A stretch of DNA of 64,000 bases, from contig JADYUX010000005.1 of NCBI GenBank assembly GCA_021532125.1, positions 1 to 64,000 of the forward strand, read 5' to 3'. The number at the start of each line of letters is the position of its first letter. Within the stretch, counting starts at the first letter, position 1. The notes beneath the pieces were generated by a model. It was not told the origin of the DNA. It did not search any database and saw only the letters and a program-made list of their open reading frames with translations. Source of the stretch: Arcanobacterium haemolyticum. GTDB taxonomy: Bacteria > Actinomycetota > Actinomycetes > Actinomycetales > Actinomycetaceae. This document shows positions 17,660 to 27,329 of this stretch, one piece after another. A program made the position numbers and the translations under genes.

Positions 17660-18904
17660 CTACGGCACAGAGGCAACGACGAGGCGCCCGAAGCCTCGAA
17701 CATTGAGCCGGCCATCTGAGTCCGGTACGAATGCCGCCTGCCCTGCGTTGAGGAGGAGGCGTTCACCCCCGGCATCAAGCTGTGCGGCACCATCAAGGCA
17801 CAAAACAGTGCGAGGCCCGGAATGCACAGCGGCTTTCTCCCACGTATTCGCGTCGTGAAGTTGAACGACTGACAACTCGAAGTCGTCAACGGGAACGTAG
17901 AAAGTGGACGTATTTTTCGACACCCGCTCGGGAGCGATACGCATCGGCGGAGCGGCATGCCCTTGAACGATTCGTAGTAGCTCGGGAACGTCCATATGTT
18001 TGGGGGTGAGGCCCGCCCGCAGCACGTTATCGGAGGACGCCATGATTTCGACAGCCAATCCACTCAAATAGGCGTGAACCATCCCGGCCGGAATGAAGAT
18101 TGCTTCACCGGGGCGCAAGGTTACGGGATTGAGGAGAAGTGAGGCGACGACACCCGGATCACCGGGGTACTTTTCTGACAGCCGTACGACATTTGCGTCA
18201 GCTCGGCGTGATGGTGAGCTTTCCGGCGACCTCGAAGCGCAGGCTCGGACAACCTCGGCAACATCATCAGGAGCCGGCCGAGTTTCTTCACGCAGAAGTG
18301 AGGCGAAGGCCTGCGCCACGCCCTCGCGCCGGACAATCCCATAAAGGTCGTGCGCGAGACGGGCATCGAGACCCCGCATGATTTCAAGAATTCGTCGGGG
18401 AGATCGAAAACCCGCAAGCGCCTCGAACTGCGTAATCGCATAGGTCATCTCGGGCTTGTGGTTGCGATCTTTGTAGTTCCTCTCCGCAGAATCTCGCGGG
18501 ATTCCTGCCGCGTCTTCTCGGGCAAAGCCCTCGCACGCTTGAGCGATAGAGGGATGCACCTGGAGGGAAAGCGGCTCGTTTGGCGCAATGATTTTCAGGA
18601 GGTAGGGCAGTTCAGGCCCGTGACGGTCAAGGACAGCTTCGCCGAGGGTTCCCTGCGGATCTTCCTTGATGTAATCGGCGAGCGTCGTGATATCGGGACG
18701 CTCCCCGTGAGTTCCCGGATAGAGCTGGGAGAGGTCGAAAAGAGGGTCAAGTGGCGCGCAGTCAACATGTGCCGGATCGTCAGGGTGTGCACCCATCCAC
18801 ACTTCCGCGACAGGGCAGTTGGCTGGGGGGTATCCAAAATGTGCTGGAATGACGCTTGGTGATCCCCACGCGTAATCGCGGACGCGCCCCTGTATCCGCT
18901 TCAT
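17660..18904 (-). CDS. manA: Mannose-6-phosphate isomerase, class I
   Basis: 414 residues. Interconverts mannose 6-phosphate and fructose 6-phosphate, linking mannose use with GDP-mannose and glycan supply. Evidence: the start RVRDYAWGSPSVIP, AEVWMGAHP, the zinc-site motif LSLQVHPS (Gln and His ligands), KPEMTYAI (Glu ligand) and GMVHAYLSGLAVEIMASSDNVLRAGLTPKH (His ligand plus active-site Arg). A cupin fold with a short C-terminal second cupin. Normal length. It stands upstream of the NCS2 gene on the same strand, but 151 bases separate them. Confidence 0.94.
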   Translation of the reverse strand: MKRIQGRVRDYAWGSPSVIPAHFGYPPANCPVAEVWMGAHPDDPAHVDCAPLDPLFDLSQLYPGTHGERPDITTLADYIKEDPQGTLGEAVLDRHGPELPYLLKIIAPNEPLSLQVHPSIAQACEGFAREDAAGIPRDSAERNYKDRNHKPEMTYAITQFEALAGFRSPRRILEIMRGLDARLAHDLYGIVRREGVAQAFASLLREETRPAPDDVAEVVRACASRSPESSPSRRADANVVRLSEKYPGDPGVVASLLLNPVTLRPGEAIFIPAGMVHAYLSGLAVEIMASSDNVLRAGLTPKHMDVPELLRIVQGHAAPPMRIAPERVSKNTSTFYVPVDDFELSVVQLHDANTWEKAAVHSGPRTVLCLDGAAQLDAGGERLLLNAGQAAFVPDSDGRLNVRGFGRLVVASVP

Positions 18905-18985
18905 CTCACCTACTTTGCGTTCCGGCTTTGGGCATCACTCACAAGCTGAGCATCTCTCTGGGATGCTGATGCGACCAAAGAATGA

Positions 18986-19013
18986 CGACGAGCTCCGTGT
19001 CCGAAGCTCGTCG
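18986..19013 (-). terminator. Probable terminator of the DUF3027 gene
   Basis: CGACGAGCT (18986-18994) and AGCTCGTCG (19005-19013) form a 9-bp stem with a 10-base loop, 5 bases downstream of the minus-strand stop. Confidence 0.6.
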
Positions 19014-19018
19014 CACCA

Positions 19019-19801
19019 TTATGCCGTCTGTTTGCTGGAAACAACCTCAAGATCTGCTTCATTGACAACAGGATCACTTGGGTCCCACATCTTTGTCGAC
19101 GGAGCTGTATCCGTTTCCGAATGGGCACCGCATCCGTGGTCCATCGAGATCACCTGACCGTCAAAGGGCGACCACTCGTTGGCGCACACGCCAAAGAGCG
19201 TCCGTGCTGACCCTCCCATGAGCATGAGGAATCCGCAGGTCGAACAGGTTGCGCGTGCCATCCGGGTAGCGGCGTTCTTGGGACCGTGATCACTGTTGTA
19301 CCAGCGGTCGAAGGCTTCTCGTCGTCCCTGAGGCGAGAGAACTCGTTGACGCCCGAGGCCCAACTCGAATGCATCCATGGCATCCGCGTCCTCGTCGGTC
19401 GCCTCAAACGATTCCATGAGGCGCGGGTCGTTCGGGTTGTACGGGAGCCTATCGGAAGGCTGAACATCTGCAGGTTCAAGGCGGTCAGCCCACGGAACCC
19501 ATGCCGGTGCGAGGAGGGCTTCGTCGCCGGGACGAAGCGCCATCTCATCCACGGTGACCTTCGAGGACCGCGGAATACGAGCGAGCGCAACGGTCCAGAA
19601 CCATCCTTTGTATCCGGGCAGGAGGCAGACGAAGCAGTGCGTGAGGAGACGATCGCCTTCGACGACGACTCCAGCGTGCTCACCGACATTTTCTGGGCGT
19701 GTCAGCTCTGCGAGCGCTGCGCGCGCCTCCTCGACGGCTGCCGCGAGGATCTTTTCTTTCCCGGCTGAAGCTACGGGGTGGATACGTGCGATCTCAGGCA
19801 T
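19019..19801 (-). CDS. DUF3027-domain protein
   Basis: 260 residues from the ATG at 19801, chosen because the homologous region begins there; it overlaps the end of the cold-shock gene by 8 bases. The DUF3027 domain includes VGEHAGVVVEGDRLLTHCFVCLLPGYKGWFWTVALAR near residue 40 and a conserved C-terminal CSTCGFLMLMGGSARTLFGVCANEWSPFDGQVISMDHGCGAHSE with a CxxC...C...H...C pattern that could bind a metal. Actinobacteria-specific, cytoplasmic, function unknown. Coupling to a cold-shock-domain gene suggests a role in RNA or stress physiology; that is inference. Confidence 0.88.
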   Translation of the reverse strand: MPEIARIHPVASAGKEKILAAAVEEARAALAELTRPENVGEHAGVVVEGDRLLTHCFVCLLPGYKGWFWTVALARIPRSSKVTVDEMALRPGDEALLAPAWVPWADRLEPADVQPSDRLPYNPNDPRLMESFEATDEDADAMDAFELGLGRQRVLSPQGRREAFDRWYNSDHGPKNAATRMARATCSTCGFLMLMGGSARTLFGVCANEWSPFDGQVISMDHGCGAHSETDTAPSTKMWDPSDPVVNEADLEVVSSKQTA

Positions 19802-20168
19802 CGAAATCATCAGCCAGAGTACGTAGAGCTTGGGCGATCCGTGCTCCGCCTTCTGGGTAGCGGCCGCGGCGTAGCTGCGTCGACGAGGCATCGAGAATCT
19901 TGATGAGATCCTCAATGAGCGGCACGAGATCTTCTGGGGAGCGACGATTCTTCCGTGCGAGTGATTCAACTTTCTGGATCACGCTGAGGGACAGGACCTG
20001 CGGGCCGCGGCGTGTCTCTGCAACGCCGTATTCAACGCGCGAGCCGGGCTTGAGCTTGACGCCGATCGGTACGGCTGATGCCGGGAGGTAGACTTCGGTG
20101 CCGTCGTCACCGGCGACGAAACCAAAACCCTTGTTTTCGTCGAAAAACTTGACTTTACCCGTGGGCAC
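19794..20168 (-). CDS. Cold-shock-domain protein with C-terminal extension
   Basis: 124 residues. The N-terminal CSD (1-66) starts PTGKVKFFDENKGFGFVAGDDG (RNP1 motif KGFGFV intact); the RNP2 position reads EVYLPAS instead of the canonical VFVHFS, so aromatic contacts are fewer. The C-terminal about 58 residues (SLARKNRRSPEDLVPLIED...) are helical and absent from classic 67-residue CspA. This extended form is common in actinobacteria. Single-stranded nucleic-acid binding is expected. First gene of a two-gene unit with DUF3027. Confidence 0.88.
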   Translation of the reverse strand: MPTGKVKFFDENKGFGFVAGDDGTEVYLPASAVPIGVKLKPGSRVEYGVAETRRGPQVLSLSVIQKVESLARKNRRSPEDLVPLIEDLIKILDASSTQLRRGRYPEGGARIAQALRTLADDFDA

Positions 20169-20419
20169 GGTAGTTCTCCTTTAGTGTCGTCCCTGTTCAG
20201 AGCAGGGGTCACAGTTGCTGGCGGGGCGCAACGGCACTGTAGCTCGTGTGCGCATACTGCCCGACAGTCTACCCGGTTGCGCGCATGAGGCGAGAATATT
20301 GTGGTCCGCCTTGGGCGCAAAATCATCGAGAAGGCTCGTTTTCCAGGTTCTTGTTGGTAGCGTGGTGCTTGGTTCGGTCCCGTCATCGGGGCGTATGACT
20401 CTCGATTAGGTGATGACCT

Positions 20420-22354
20420 GTGTATACACACGATCTTATCCACCCGCGGCTGCGGCGAGTTCTTCTGACGGTCCTCGTTCTTGCAGCGTGCCTCCTAGGA
20501 TCTGCCCAGTCGGCTTTTGCTGACGATCCCGTGCGCGTCACTTCGACCGTTACTGACACGACTGGAGAGTTGTCGGACGTAAATTCGATGGCATCGTCTC
20601 TCGCATCGTTGCAAGATTCCACGGGAAACAGCCTGAGACTGGTGTTTGTTGATGATTTCGGTGGGTCGTCATCTGATGATTGGGCGCGCGAAACTGCCTC
20701 ACTCTCGGGTTTAGGTTCATCTGATTCCCTTATCGCTGTGGCTATGAATACAAGCCAGCTTTCCGTGTGGTCTGGAGGTTCCGGTTTTGCGCTTGCGGAT
20801 CTTCGTGAGGCGCTTAATTCCGATGTGACGAACGCATGGCGCAACGGCAATTGGGCTAAGGGTGTCGACGAACTGGCGCAGAATCTCGGTTCACGAGGTT
20901 CCGTGTCGTGGACTCCGTTTATCGTACTTTTCCTTGTTGCCGGTATCGGTACGTTCGTCGTTATTTTCTTGGTACGACGAACGAAGGGGCCGTCGGGGAC
21001 GACGAACACGAGTGTTTCCGCTCAGCTTCCCGACCTCGAACGCCAGGCATCTCAGGCGCTCCTTGACGCCGATAACGGTATTCGTTCTGCGGCTGCCGAG
21101 GTGGAGTTTGCTCGGGCCGAATTTGGGGTGGAAGCCACTCAGCCTTTCGTCGATACTCTCTCCTCTGCACAAGCAGCAGTTCAACGTGCTTTCGAGATAA
21201 AGAAACGCCTCGACGACGACATTCCGGAAACGCCTGAGCAAAAGATTGCGATGAACCGGGAGATCATCGCTTTGACGAAGCAGGCACACGATTCCATCTC
21301 GGCTCAGGAAGCATCGTTCCAGAACATGCGGAACTTTTCTGCGACCATTGACGACCACCTCTCCGATCTTGAAACACGCATTGGAGAAATCCGCGCAGGC
21401 ATCACCCCCGCGCAGGCCGGTATCGAATCGCTGGCACTCACCTACCCGCCTCAGGCGCTTGAGAGCCTGCGCCAGATTCCGGGTCAGCTCGTCACGCTCC
21501 TGGCGGCCGCCACAGAGAATATCGAGAAAGCTCGGAACGTTGCGAGCTCGCCGGACGGAGGGAAGACGAAGGCAACGCCTTATGCGCGCCTTGCTGAAGA
21601 AACCATCCAACAGGCCCGAGCTCTCTACAATCAGGCCGCGAGCGCACGTCGCGTCTTTGAGGATGCACGCAAGAAGCTTCCCGCCGCCCTCGCTTCCATC
21701 GGCGCGGATATTTCCGATGCTCGGCGTCTGGCGCAGGGCAACCCCATTATTGAGGCACGTCGCAAAGATGCCGAAGATGCCGTCGCCTACGCTACGGGGG
21801 CATCCGTCGATCCGGTCCGTGCTCTCAACCAGCTCACGAACGCCGAAAATGCGATCGATGCCGCCCTCGCTCCTGCACGCACAGCTGAGGAAAACAATTC
21901 CAAAGCGGCCCGCGCGAGTGAAACGAATCGGGCACTAGCTCGCCAGTCTATTGAGCGCGCCGACGACTACATCGGACGCTACTCCGGATACGTCGCTTCG
22001 GAGGCTCGTACTCTCCTTGCGGCCGCGCGTTCGTCGTTCACGCAAGCGGAACACTCAAGTAATCCTTTCGACAAAGCCCAGCTATACTCGCGCGCCCAGC
22101 AGCAAGCCGAGGAAGCATACTCCCGTGCCGAGCGCGGTATTCGTCACCATTCACGGGATAACGACGGCTCAGATCTCGGCTCTCTGCTCGGTGGAATGAT
22201 CATCGGTTCACTCCTCTCTGGAGGTGGTAACCGTGGTGGTTTCTCGTCAGGTTCCTTCGGTGGATTCGGCTCCTTCGGCGGAGGGGGCGGAGGTTCCTTC
22301 GGCGGGAGCTTCGGCGGCGGTAGCAAGGGCGGAAGTTTTGGAGGTTCGTTCTGA
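20420..22354 (+). CDS. TPM-domain membrane protein with coiled-coil and Gly-rich tail
   Basis: 644 residues. Signal peptide 1-34 (AFA/DD cleavage), extracytoplasmic TPM domain about 38-165 (TDTTGELSD..., LVFVDDFGG...), transmembrane helix about 174-192 (FIVLFLVAGIGTFVVIFLV), a long cytoplasmic Ala/Glu-rich helical region about 210-580 (probable coiled coil), and a Gly/Phe/Ser tail (about 590-644) of GGSFGG units. TPM domains occur in photosystem repair and in envelope proteins next to PspA. Here pspA follows after 128 bases, so a joint role in membrane stress is likely. Confidence 0.88.
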   Translation: MYTHDLIHPRLRRVLLTVLVLAACLLGSAQSAFADDPVRVTSTVTDTTGELSDVNSMASSLASLQDSTGNSLRLVFVDDFGGSSSDDWARETASLSGLGSSDSLIAVAMNTSQLSVWSGGSGFALADLREALNSDVTNAWRNGNWAKGVDELAQNLGSRGSVSWTPFIVLFLVAGIGTFVVIFLVRRTKGPSGTTNTSVSAQLPDLERQASQALLDADNGIRSAAAEVEFARAEFGVEATQPFVDTLSSAQAAVQRAFEIKKRLDDDIPETPEQKIAMNREIIALTKQAHDSISAQEASFQNMRNFSATIDDHLSDLETRIGEIRAGITPAQAGIESLALTYPPQALESLRQIPGQLVTLLAAATENIEKARNVASSPDGGKTKATPYARLAEETIQQARALYNQAASARRVFEDARKKLPAALASIGADISDARRLAQGNPIIEARRKDAEDAVAYATGASVDPVRALNQLTNAENAIDAALAPARTAEENNSKAARASETNRALARQSIERADDYIGRYSGYVASEARTLLAAARSSFTQAEHSSNPFDKAQLYSRAQQQAEEAYSRAERGIRHHSRDNDGSDLGSLLGGMIIGSLLSGGGNRGGFSSGSFGGFGSFGGGGGGSFGGSFGGGSKGGSFGGSF

Positions 22355-22482
22355 CCCAGGTATCCAATGCTGCGGGCGCGCTAACTCCAGCTCATCCCAG
22401 CATGTGTCCTCGTTCTTCACGTAAGTTTGGCGGCGCTCGTCGCCCACGCATTCCTTAATCAACCCTAGAGAAAGGTCCCATC

Positions 22483-23238
22483 GTGGCAGAAAAGCAAACA
22501 ATTCTCGGCCGTATGGCACAGCTCGCCAAGGCCAACATCAACGCTCTCCTCGATCGCGCAGAGGACCCCCAGAAGATGCTCGATCAGATGGTGCGCGACT
22601 ACACCAACTCCATTGCTGAGGCGCAGGACGCGGTTGCGGTGACAGTCGGCAATCTCCGCCTTGCCCAGGCCGATTACGCTGACGACATCAAGACGGCCCG
22701 TGAATGGGGGCAGAAGGCCCTGTCAGCCTCGCAGATGGCCGACAAGATGCGCTCGTCCGGCAAAGAAGCTGAAGCTCTCAAGTTCGACAACCTCGCCAAG
22801 GTTGCGATCTCAAAGCAGCTCCAGTTCGAAAAAGAGGCAAAGGACGCCGAGCCGCTGATCCAATCACAGGAAGAAGTTGTCGCGAAGCTCAAAGCCGGCC
22901 TCGATCAGATGCGCGGCAAGCTCGATGAGCTGAAGGCGAAGCGCGACCAACTCGTTGCGCGTCAAAAGACGGCGGACGCTCAGCTCAAGGTACAGGACGC
23001 CATCTCGTCGATTAACGTCCTCGATCCGACAAGTGAACTCGGCCGCTACGAAGAGCAGATTCGCCGCCAGGAGGCTCTCGCTGCGGGCAAGGCCGAAGTC
23101 GCGGCAGCCTCCCTCGACGAGCAGTTCGCTGCCCTCGAAGATCACTCCAACGATGTCGAGATTGAAGTTCGCCTCGCAGCCCTGAAGGCCGGCAATCCGC
23201 CAGCTCAGCTCGAAGGCAAGGATTTCACCTCCTACTGA
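22483..23238 (+). CDS. pspA: PspA/IM30-family protein
   Basis: 251 residues, GTG start with GAGAAAGG upstream. Almost wholly helical: LGRMAQLAKANINALLDRAEDPQKMLDQMVRDYTNSIAEAQDAVA is the PspA hallmark, followed by long charged helices and a C-terminal helix DVEIEVRLAALKAG. ESCRT-III-like membrane-binding proteins that assemble on stressed membranes. No phage-shock regulator genes are adjacent; the partner is the TPM-domain gene upstream. Confidence 0.93.
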   Translation: MAEKQTILGRMAQLAKANINALLDRAEDPQKMLDQMVRDYTNSIAEAQDAVAVTVGNLRLAQADYADDIKTAREWGQKALSASQMADKMRSSGKEAEALKFDNLAKVAISKQLQFEKEAKDAEPLIQSQEEVVAKLKAGLDQMRGKLDELKAKRDQLVARQKTADAQLKVQDAISSINVLDPTSELGRYEEQIRRQEALAAGKAEVAAASLDEQFAALEDHSNDVEIEVRLAALKAGNPPAQLEGKDFTSY

Positions 23239-23283
23239 CATTGAGGCCAGAGCGTCGCGCTAGCCTCGGCATACGTCTCTCAG

Positions 23284-23318
23284 GCGAGGGCCACCCACCT
23301 CATGCGGGCGGCCCTCGC
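23284..23318 (+). terminator. Terminator after pspA
   Basis: GCGAGGGCC (23284-23292) pairs with GGCCCTCGC (23310-23318), followed by TTTGT. Confidence 0.75.
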
Positions 23319-23397
23319 TTTGTCATTCTGGACGTTTCCCGAGAACTCTCCCAGATTCTCCTAGACAACTCCCAGCTTTCCTTCGTTCAATGGACAC

Positions 23398-24141
23398 ATG
23401 AGCACTCAGCCAACTGCACCAGAAGCAACTCTGCTCGTCGTCGACGACGAGCCTTCAATCCGTGAGCTTCTTTCGGCTTCCCTTCGCTTCGCCGGGTTCA
23501 AAGTTCTCACAGCAGCGGACGGCCACGAAGCGCTTGACCACCAGTCGGCGGGCCACCTTGATCTCGCCGTTCTCGACGTCATGCTGCCCGACATGGACGG
23601 TTTCGAAGTACTGCGCCGCCTGCGTGAACGCGATCCTGAACTTCCAGTCCTCTTCCTCACTGCCCGAGACGACGTCAAGGACAAAATCCAGGGCCTCACC
23701 GTCGGCGGCGACGACTACGTGACGAAGCCCTTCTCCCTCGAAGAAGTTGTCGCACGAATCCGCGCTGTGCTTCGTCGTACCCAACCCGCGGAAGAAGACG
23801 CCGCAATCTTGCGCTACATGGATCTTGAACTCAACGAGGACTCCTACGAGGTGCGCCGCGCTGGGCGCGATATCGACCTCTCGCCCACCGAATTTAAGCT
23901 CCTGCGCTACCTCATGATTAACGCCGAGCGCGTCGTCTCCAAGATGCAGATCCTCGACCACGTGTGGGACTACAACTGGGAAGGCGAAATCTCAATCGTC
24001 GAATCGTACATCTCCTACCTTCGTCGCAAGGTCGATTCACCGGAGGCTCTCGGAATCACCGATCCTGCCGAGGCAGCCTCCATCGTTCCGCTCATCCAGA
24101 CGAAACGCGGAATCGGCTACGTCTTGCGTGGCACGAAGTAG
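23398..24141 (+). CDS. OmpR/PhoB-family response regulator
   Basis: 247 residues. Receiver domain 12-125: acidic pair DDE, phospho-acceptor Asp in LAVLDVMLPDMDGFEVL, Thr in LFLTARDD, Lys in YVTKPFS. Winged-helix output domain about 145-245 with DLSPTEFKLLRYLMINAERVVSK and SIVESYISYLRRKVD. It resembles the TrcR/TcrX-type regulators of actinobacteria. It pairs with the histidine kinase starting 11 bases downstream. Signal and regulon unknown; it is downstream of pspA but behind a terminator. Confidence 0.92.
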   Translation: MSTQPTAPEATLLVVDDEPSIRELLSASLRFAGFKVLTAADGHEALDHQSAGHLDLAVLDVMLPDMDGFEVLRRLRERDPELPVLFLTARDDVKDKIQGLTVGGDDYVTKPFSLEEVVARIRAVLRRTQPAEEDAAILRYMDLELNEDSYEVRRAGRDIDLSPTEFKLLRYLMINAERVVSKMQILDHVWDYNWEGEISIVESYISYLRRKVDSPEALGITDPAEAASIVPLIQTKRGIGYVLRGTK

Positions 24142-24152
24142 GCACCGTCCTC

Positions 24153-25667
24153 GTGTCGTCCCCTGACAAGCATTCATTCGGGCGCGTTCACCGCCCCGCC
24201 CGCCGCACGAAAGTTACCCGGACACTCTCGTTCCGGCTTGTTTTCACCTTTACGGTGCTCATGCTCGTCGTCGTCTCCATTCTCGGTACGGTGACGGTAA
24301 CGATGCTCCAGCGCGTCCTCGTCAAGAATCTTGACGACGAGCTCGTTTCTTCCGGAACCGTGGTGGCGAATCAGATCCTCAAGGATTCGCAATCTCCCCA
24401 CATGGGTGACGATGCTGCTGCTGTCTCCGACTACTACGTCTACTTGTACTGGTGGAACAGCCAAACCATGCAGTACCAGGAGAATACGCAGGTCAGTACG
24501 TCTGTGAGCGACCGCTACGGCGAACCTGCCGGCGATCAGGAGCTCCTTGAAACATTAACGACCAGTCCGACGACGATTCTCGGCACGAGTGATTCACCGT
24601 GGCGTGCCGTTGTTTTCGATATTACGAATCAGAACCAGACGACGAGAGAAGTAGTCGGCAAGGTTCTCATCGCTAAGCCACTCAAGCCGATCACCCAGAT
24701 CATCAATTTGGTGACACAAACAGTTATTCTCATCAGTGTTGTCATTGTGACCCTCGGGGCGGCAGCGACGGCAGCCTTTGTCCGGCACTCACTGAACGGA
24801 CTCCGCGCCATCGAACGAGTCACCTACGACATCGCGGCCGGGGATCTGTCTCAACGCGTACCACGCGATAAAGACGGCTCAGAAGTTGCGAATCTCGCCG
24901 ATTCCATCAACATCATGCTCAGCCAAATCGAGCAAGCCTTCGTCGTTCGGCTCAATTCTGAGAAAAAGATGCGCCAGTTCGTCTCCGACGCGTCACACGA
25001 GCTTCGTACGCCTCTCGCCACTGTTCGCGGATACTCCGAGCTGTATCGCATCGGCGGCGTGCCCGCCGAAAACCTGCCGCAGACAATGAACCGGATCGAA
25101 TCTGAAGCCACACGAATGAGTGGCCTCGTCGAAGATCTCCTCCAACTCGCACGCCTTGACGAAGGCCGGCCACTCAGCCTTGGCCCGGTCAATCTCACCG
25201 AAGTTTGCGAAAACGCCGTAGCAGACTTCCATGTGCGTGACGCCAACCGTTCTGCCTCCGTGATCGGGCTGACACGTCCGGAGACGGAACCCGTCGTCGT
25301 CACGGCGGATTCTGACAAGGTGGCGCAGGTCGTCGCCAATCTTCTCTCCAACGTCCTCACCCACACGCCCGATGGCACACCATGCGAGGTCGCTGTTGGG
25401 ATGGCAAGCGACGACGAAGCAGTTATTGAAGTTCGTGACCACGGCCCCGGAGTGAGCGACGAGGATGCCTCCCGGATCTTCGAACGCTTCTACCGAGCCG
25501 ATTACTCTCGTTCACGCGCATCAGGCGGTTCAGGGCTTGGTATGGCTATCGTCGCCGCCATCATGGCGTCACATGGAGGTTCTGCCCGAGTTGCCACCAC
25601 GCCCGGCGGGGGCTTAACCGTGCGCCTCTCGTTCCCCGTGACGCCGCCAGCCGACACCGCCCGCTAA
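24153..25667 (+). CDS. Sensor histidine kinase (HAMP-HisKA-HATPase)
   Basis: 504 residues from the GTG at 24153, the only plausible start clear of the response-regulator gene. TM1 about 28-55 (LVFTFTVLMLVVVSILGTV), an extracytoplasmic sensor region of about 120 residues, TM2 about 190-215, HAMP, HisKA with SDASHELRTPLATVRGYSEL (phospho-His), N-box NLLSNVLTHTP, G1 DHGPGVSDEDASRIFERFYR, G2 GGSGLGMAIV. It autophosphorylates at the membrane and passes phosphate to the adjacent regulator. The stop is 1 base from the stop of the convergent plsC-like gene, with no terminator between. Confidence 0.92.
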   Translation: MSSPDKHSFGRVHRPARRTKVTRTLSFRLVFTFTVLMLVVVSILGTVTVTMLQRVLVKNLDDELVSSGTVVANQILKDSQSPHMGDDAAAVSDYYVYLYWWNSQTMQYQENTQVSTSVSDRYGEPAGDQELLETLTTSPTTILGTSDSPWRAVVFDITNQNQTTREVVGKVLIAKPLKPITQIINLVTQTVILISVVIVTLGAAATAAFVRHSLNGLRAIERVTYDIAAGDLSQRVPRDKDGSEVANLADSINIMLSQIEQAFVVRLNSEKKMRQFVSDASHELRTPLATVRGYSELYRIGGVPAENLPQTMNRIESEATRMSGLVEDLLQLARLDEGRPLSLGPVNLTEVCENAVADFHVRDANRSASVIGLTRPETEPVVVTADSDKVAQVVANLLSNVLTHTPDGTPCEVAVGMASDDEAVIEVRDHGPGVSDEDASRIFERFYRADYSRSRASGGSGLGMAIVAAIMASHGGSARVATTPGGGLTVRLSFPVTPPADTAR

Positions 25668-25668
25668 A

Positions 25669-26541
25669 TTAGGCCTCGCCCGCCGGCGGATCAAAAGGTG
25701 AACGGCCCTCGTCGTCAACCGGATGCGGCGTCCCCTGATCGAGCATCATAGAAATAGCTCGGAACACCCGCGCCATGAAAGCCTCCGGTTCCTCTCCGTC
25801 AAGGGAATACATCGGTTTGCCGATAAAGAGGAAAACCTCGCTCCCCACCTTCGGGAAGAAGGTTCCAACAGGCATCGCCTCATGTCCGCCCTTCATGGCA
25901 AGGGGGACGAGCGGGACACCCACCTGCTGGGAAAGCGCAGCAGCACCCGACTTCGGCTTGCCCATCTTGCCATCACGCGAACGCGTCCCCTCCGGGAACA
26001 CGAGGATCGGAACACCAGCACGCAAGAGCCTGCCCGTCATACCGGCAGCTTTTCCGCGACCCTTCCCCTTCTTCTTACCCGAGCGTTCAATCGGGTACGT
26101 GTTAAAAAACAGAGACGTCAAGCTCGAAATAAAACGTTTCCTGTAGAAGTAGTCTGCAGCTGCTCCCGTCGCAAGCCTCTCCGTGAGCTTATCGGGAAGC
26201 AACGAAAAAACCATCGGCGCATCCAAATGCGACGAATGGTTCGGGATCAGAATGAACCCACCCGTCAGGTCGTCGACGTTCTCCTCGCCCAACACAGTCG
26301 GGCGAACCACGGTGGAAATGACAGGGCGCGTGACGAGCTTTCGGACCAGGTGGCGACGCTTGCGCAAGCCGTCATCGAGGTAACGATCAAGAGGCTCCAA
26401 AGTGCTGAGCTCCTTGCCCGACCGAAGCGAGGTACCTGCTCCACGCGCCGAAGAATCAGCCTGATCTCCAGATTCCGAGGCAGGCGGAAGCGAATACTCC
26501 TCCTCCGAGTGGCTATCCTCGCGGGACTTCTCAGTACTCAA
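25669..26541 (-). CDS. 1-acyl-sn-glycerol-3-phosphate acyltransferase (PlsC-like)
   Basis: 290 residues, TTG start overlapping the SDR stop as TTGA. A disordered acidic N-terminus (1-55) precedes the LPLAT domain: IPNHSSHLDAP (catalytic NHxxxxD), PIERSGKK, FPEGTRSRDGKMGKPKSGAAALS and a following VPLVPLAMKGG. It transfers an acyl chain to lysophosphatidate on the inner membrane face (phospholipid synthesis). The coupled SDR gene upstream suggests related lipid chemistry. Confidence 0.9.
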   Translation of the reverse strand: MSTEKSREDSHSEEEYSLPPASESGDQADSSARGAGTSLRSGKELSTLEPLDRYLDDGLRKRRHLVRKLVTRPVISTVVRPTVLGEENVDDLTGGFILIPNHSSHLDAPMVFSLLPDKLTERLATGAAADYFYRKRFISSLTSLFFNTYPIERSGKKKGKGRGKAAGMTGRLLRAGVPILVFPEGTRSRDGKMGKPKSGAAALSQQVGVPLVPLAMKGGHEAMPVGTFFPKVGSEVFLFIGKPMYSLDGEEPEAFMARVFRAISMMLDQGTPHPVDDEGRSPFDPPAGEA

Positions 26542-27329
26542 CGTCGCCCCTTGTTAATCTTCTCCGTGACAGCCCACACCACCCGCTTCGGAGCGTGCTC
26601 AGCAAGCGCGGCAATCACCTTAAAGCGCTTCGACGGGATCGAGTATCGTTTGCCCTTCTCCACATCAGCAAGGCAATCACGCACAACACGATCAGCGTCC
26701 AACCACAAGAAGCCTGGCAGATTCGATCGCTCCACACCTGCTCGCTTATGAAACTCGGTGCGCACCCAACCCGGCATAAACGTCATGACCTGCACACCGG
26801 CCGGAGCAACTTCAATTCCCAGCGAGAGGGACCACGTACGCACAAGCGCCTTGATCCCCGAATACAAGCCCATCGGCACAAGGCCGGAAACAGAGGCCGT
26901 ATTGATAATGACACCGTTGCCACGACGAACCATCGCAGCGCTAGCTACCCCGCCGAGCTTGACGACGACAGTCCCCATAAGCTCAATACCCGCTTCAAGC
27001 GGCGCCGTATCGTTCGTCGCCAATTCGTGATAGAGGCCCTGGCCAGCATTATTAACGAAGATATTGACAGGAGCCTCGTCGCTCGCGAGCCGCCTAGCCA
27101 CGGCCTCGTAACCCTCACCCGACGACAGATCCGCCGACAACACGTCGCAGCGCACAGCATAACGCTCAGAAATAGCTTCACGCGTACTCTCAAGCCGCTC
27201 AGAAGAACGAGCGACGAGCACAAGATCTACGCCCCGCGCAGCCAAAGCAAACGCGAAAGCACGGCCAATCCCCGAGGTTCCACCCGTGATAAGGGCGCGT
27301 CCTCGAAGTCGAGTTTCGGAATTCCTCAC
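26538..27329 (-). CDS. Short-chain dehydrogenase/reductase
   Basis: 263 residues, GTG start. Rossmann motif ALITGGTSGIGRAFAFALAARG (TGxxxGIG), NNAG motif in IFVNNAGQGLY, catalytic Ser in INTASVSGL and YxxxK in LYSGIKALV. The C-terminal FMPGWVRTEFHKRAGV resembles acyl/ketoacyl-type SDRs. An NAD(P)-dependent oxidoreductase of undefined substrate. First gene of a two-gene unit with the PlsC-like acyltransferase. Confidence 0.88.
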   Translation of the reverse strand: MRNSETRLRGRALITGGTSGIGRAFAFALAARGVDLVLVARSSERLESTREAISERYAVRCDVLSADLSSGEGYEAVARRLASDEAPVNIFVNNAGQGLYHELATNDTAPLEAGIELMGTVVVKLGGVASAAMVRRGNGVIINTASVSGLVPMGLYSGIKALVRTWSLSLGIEVAPAGVQVMTFMPGWVRTEFHKRAGVERSNLPGFLWLDADRVVRDCLADVEKGKRYSIPSKRFKVIAALAEHAPKRVVWAVTEKINKGRR

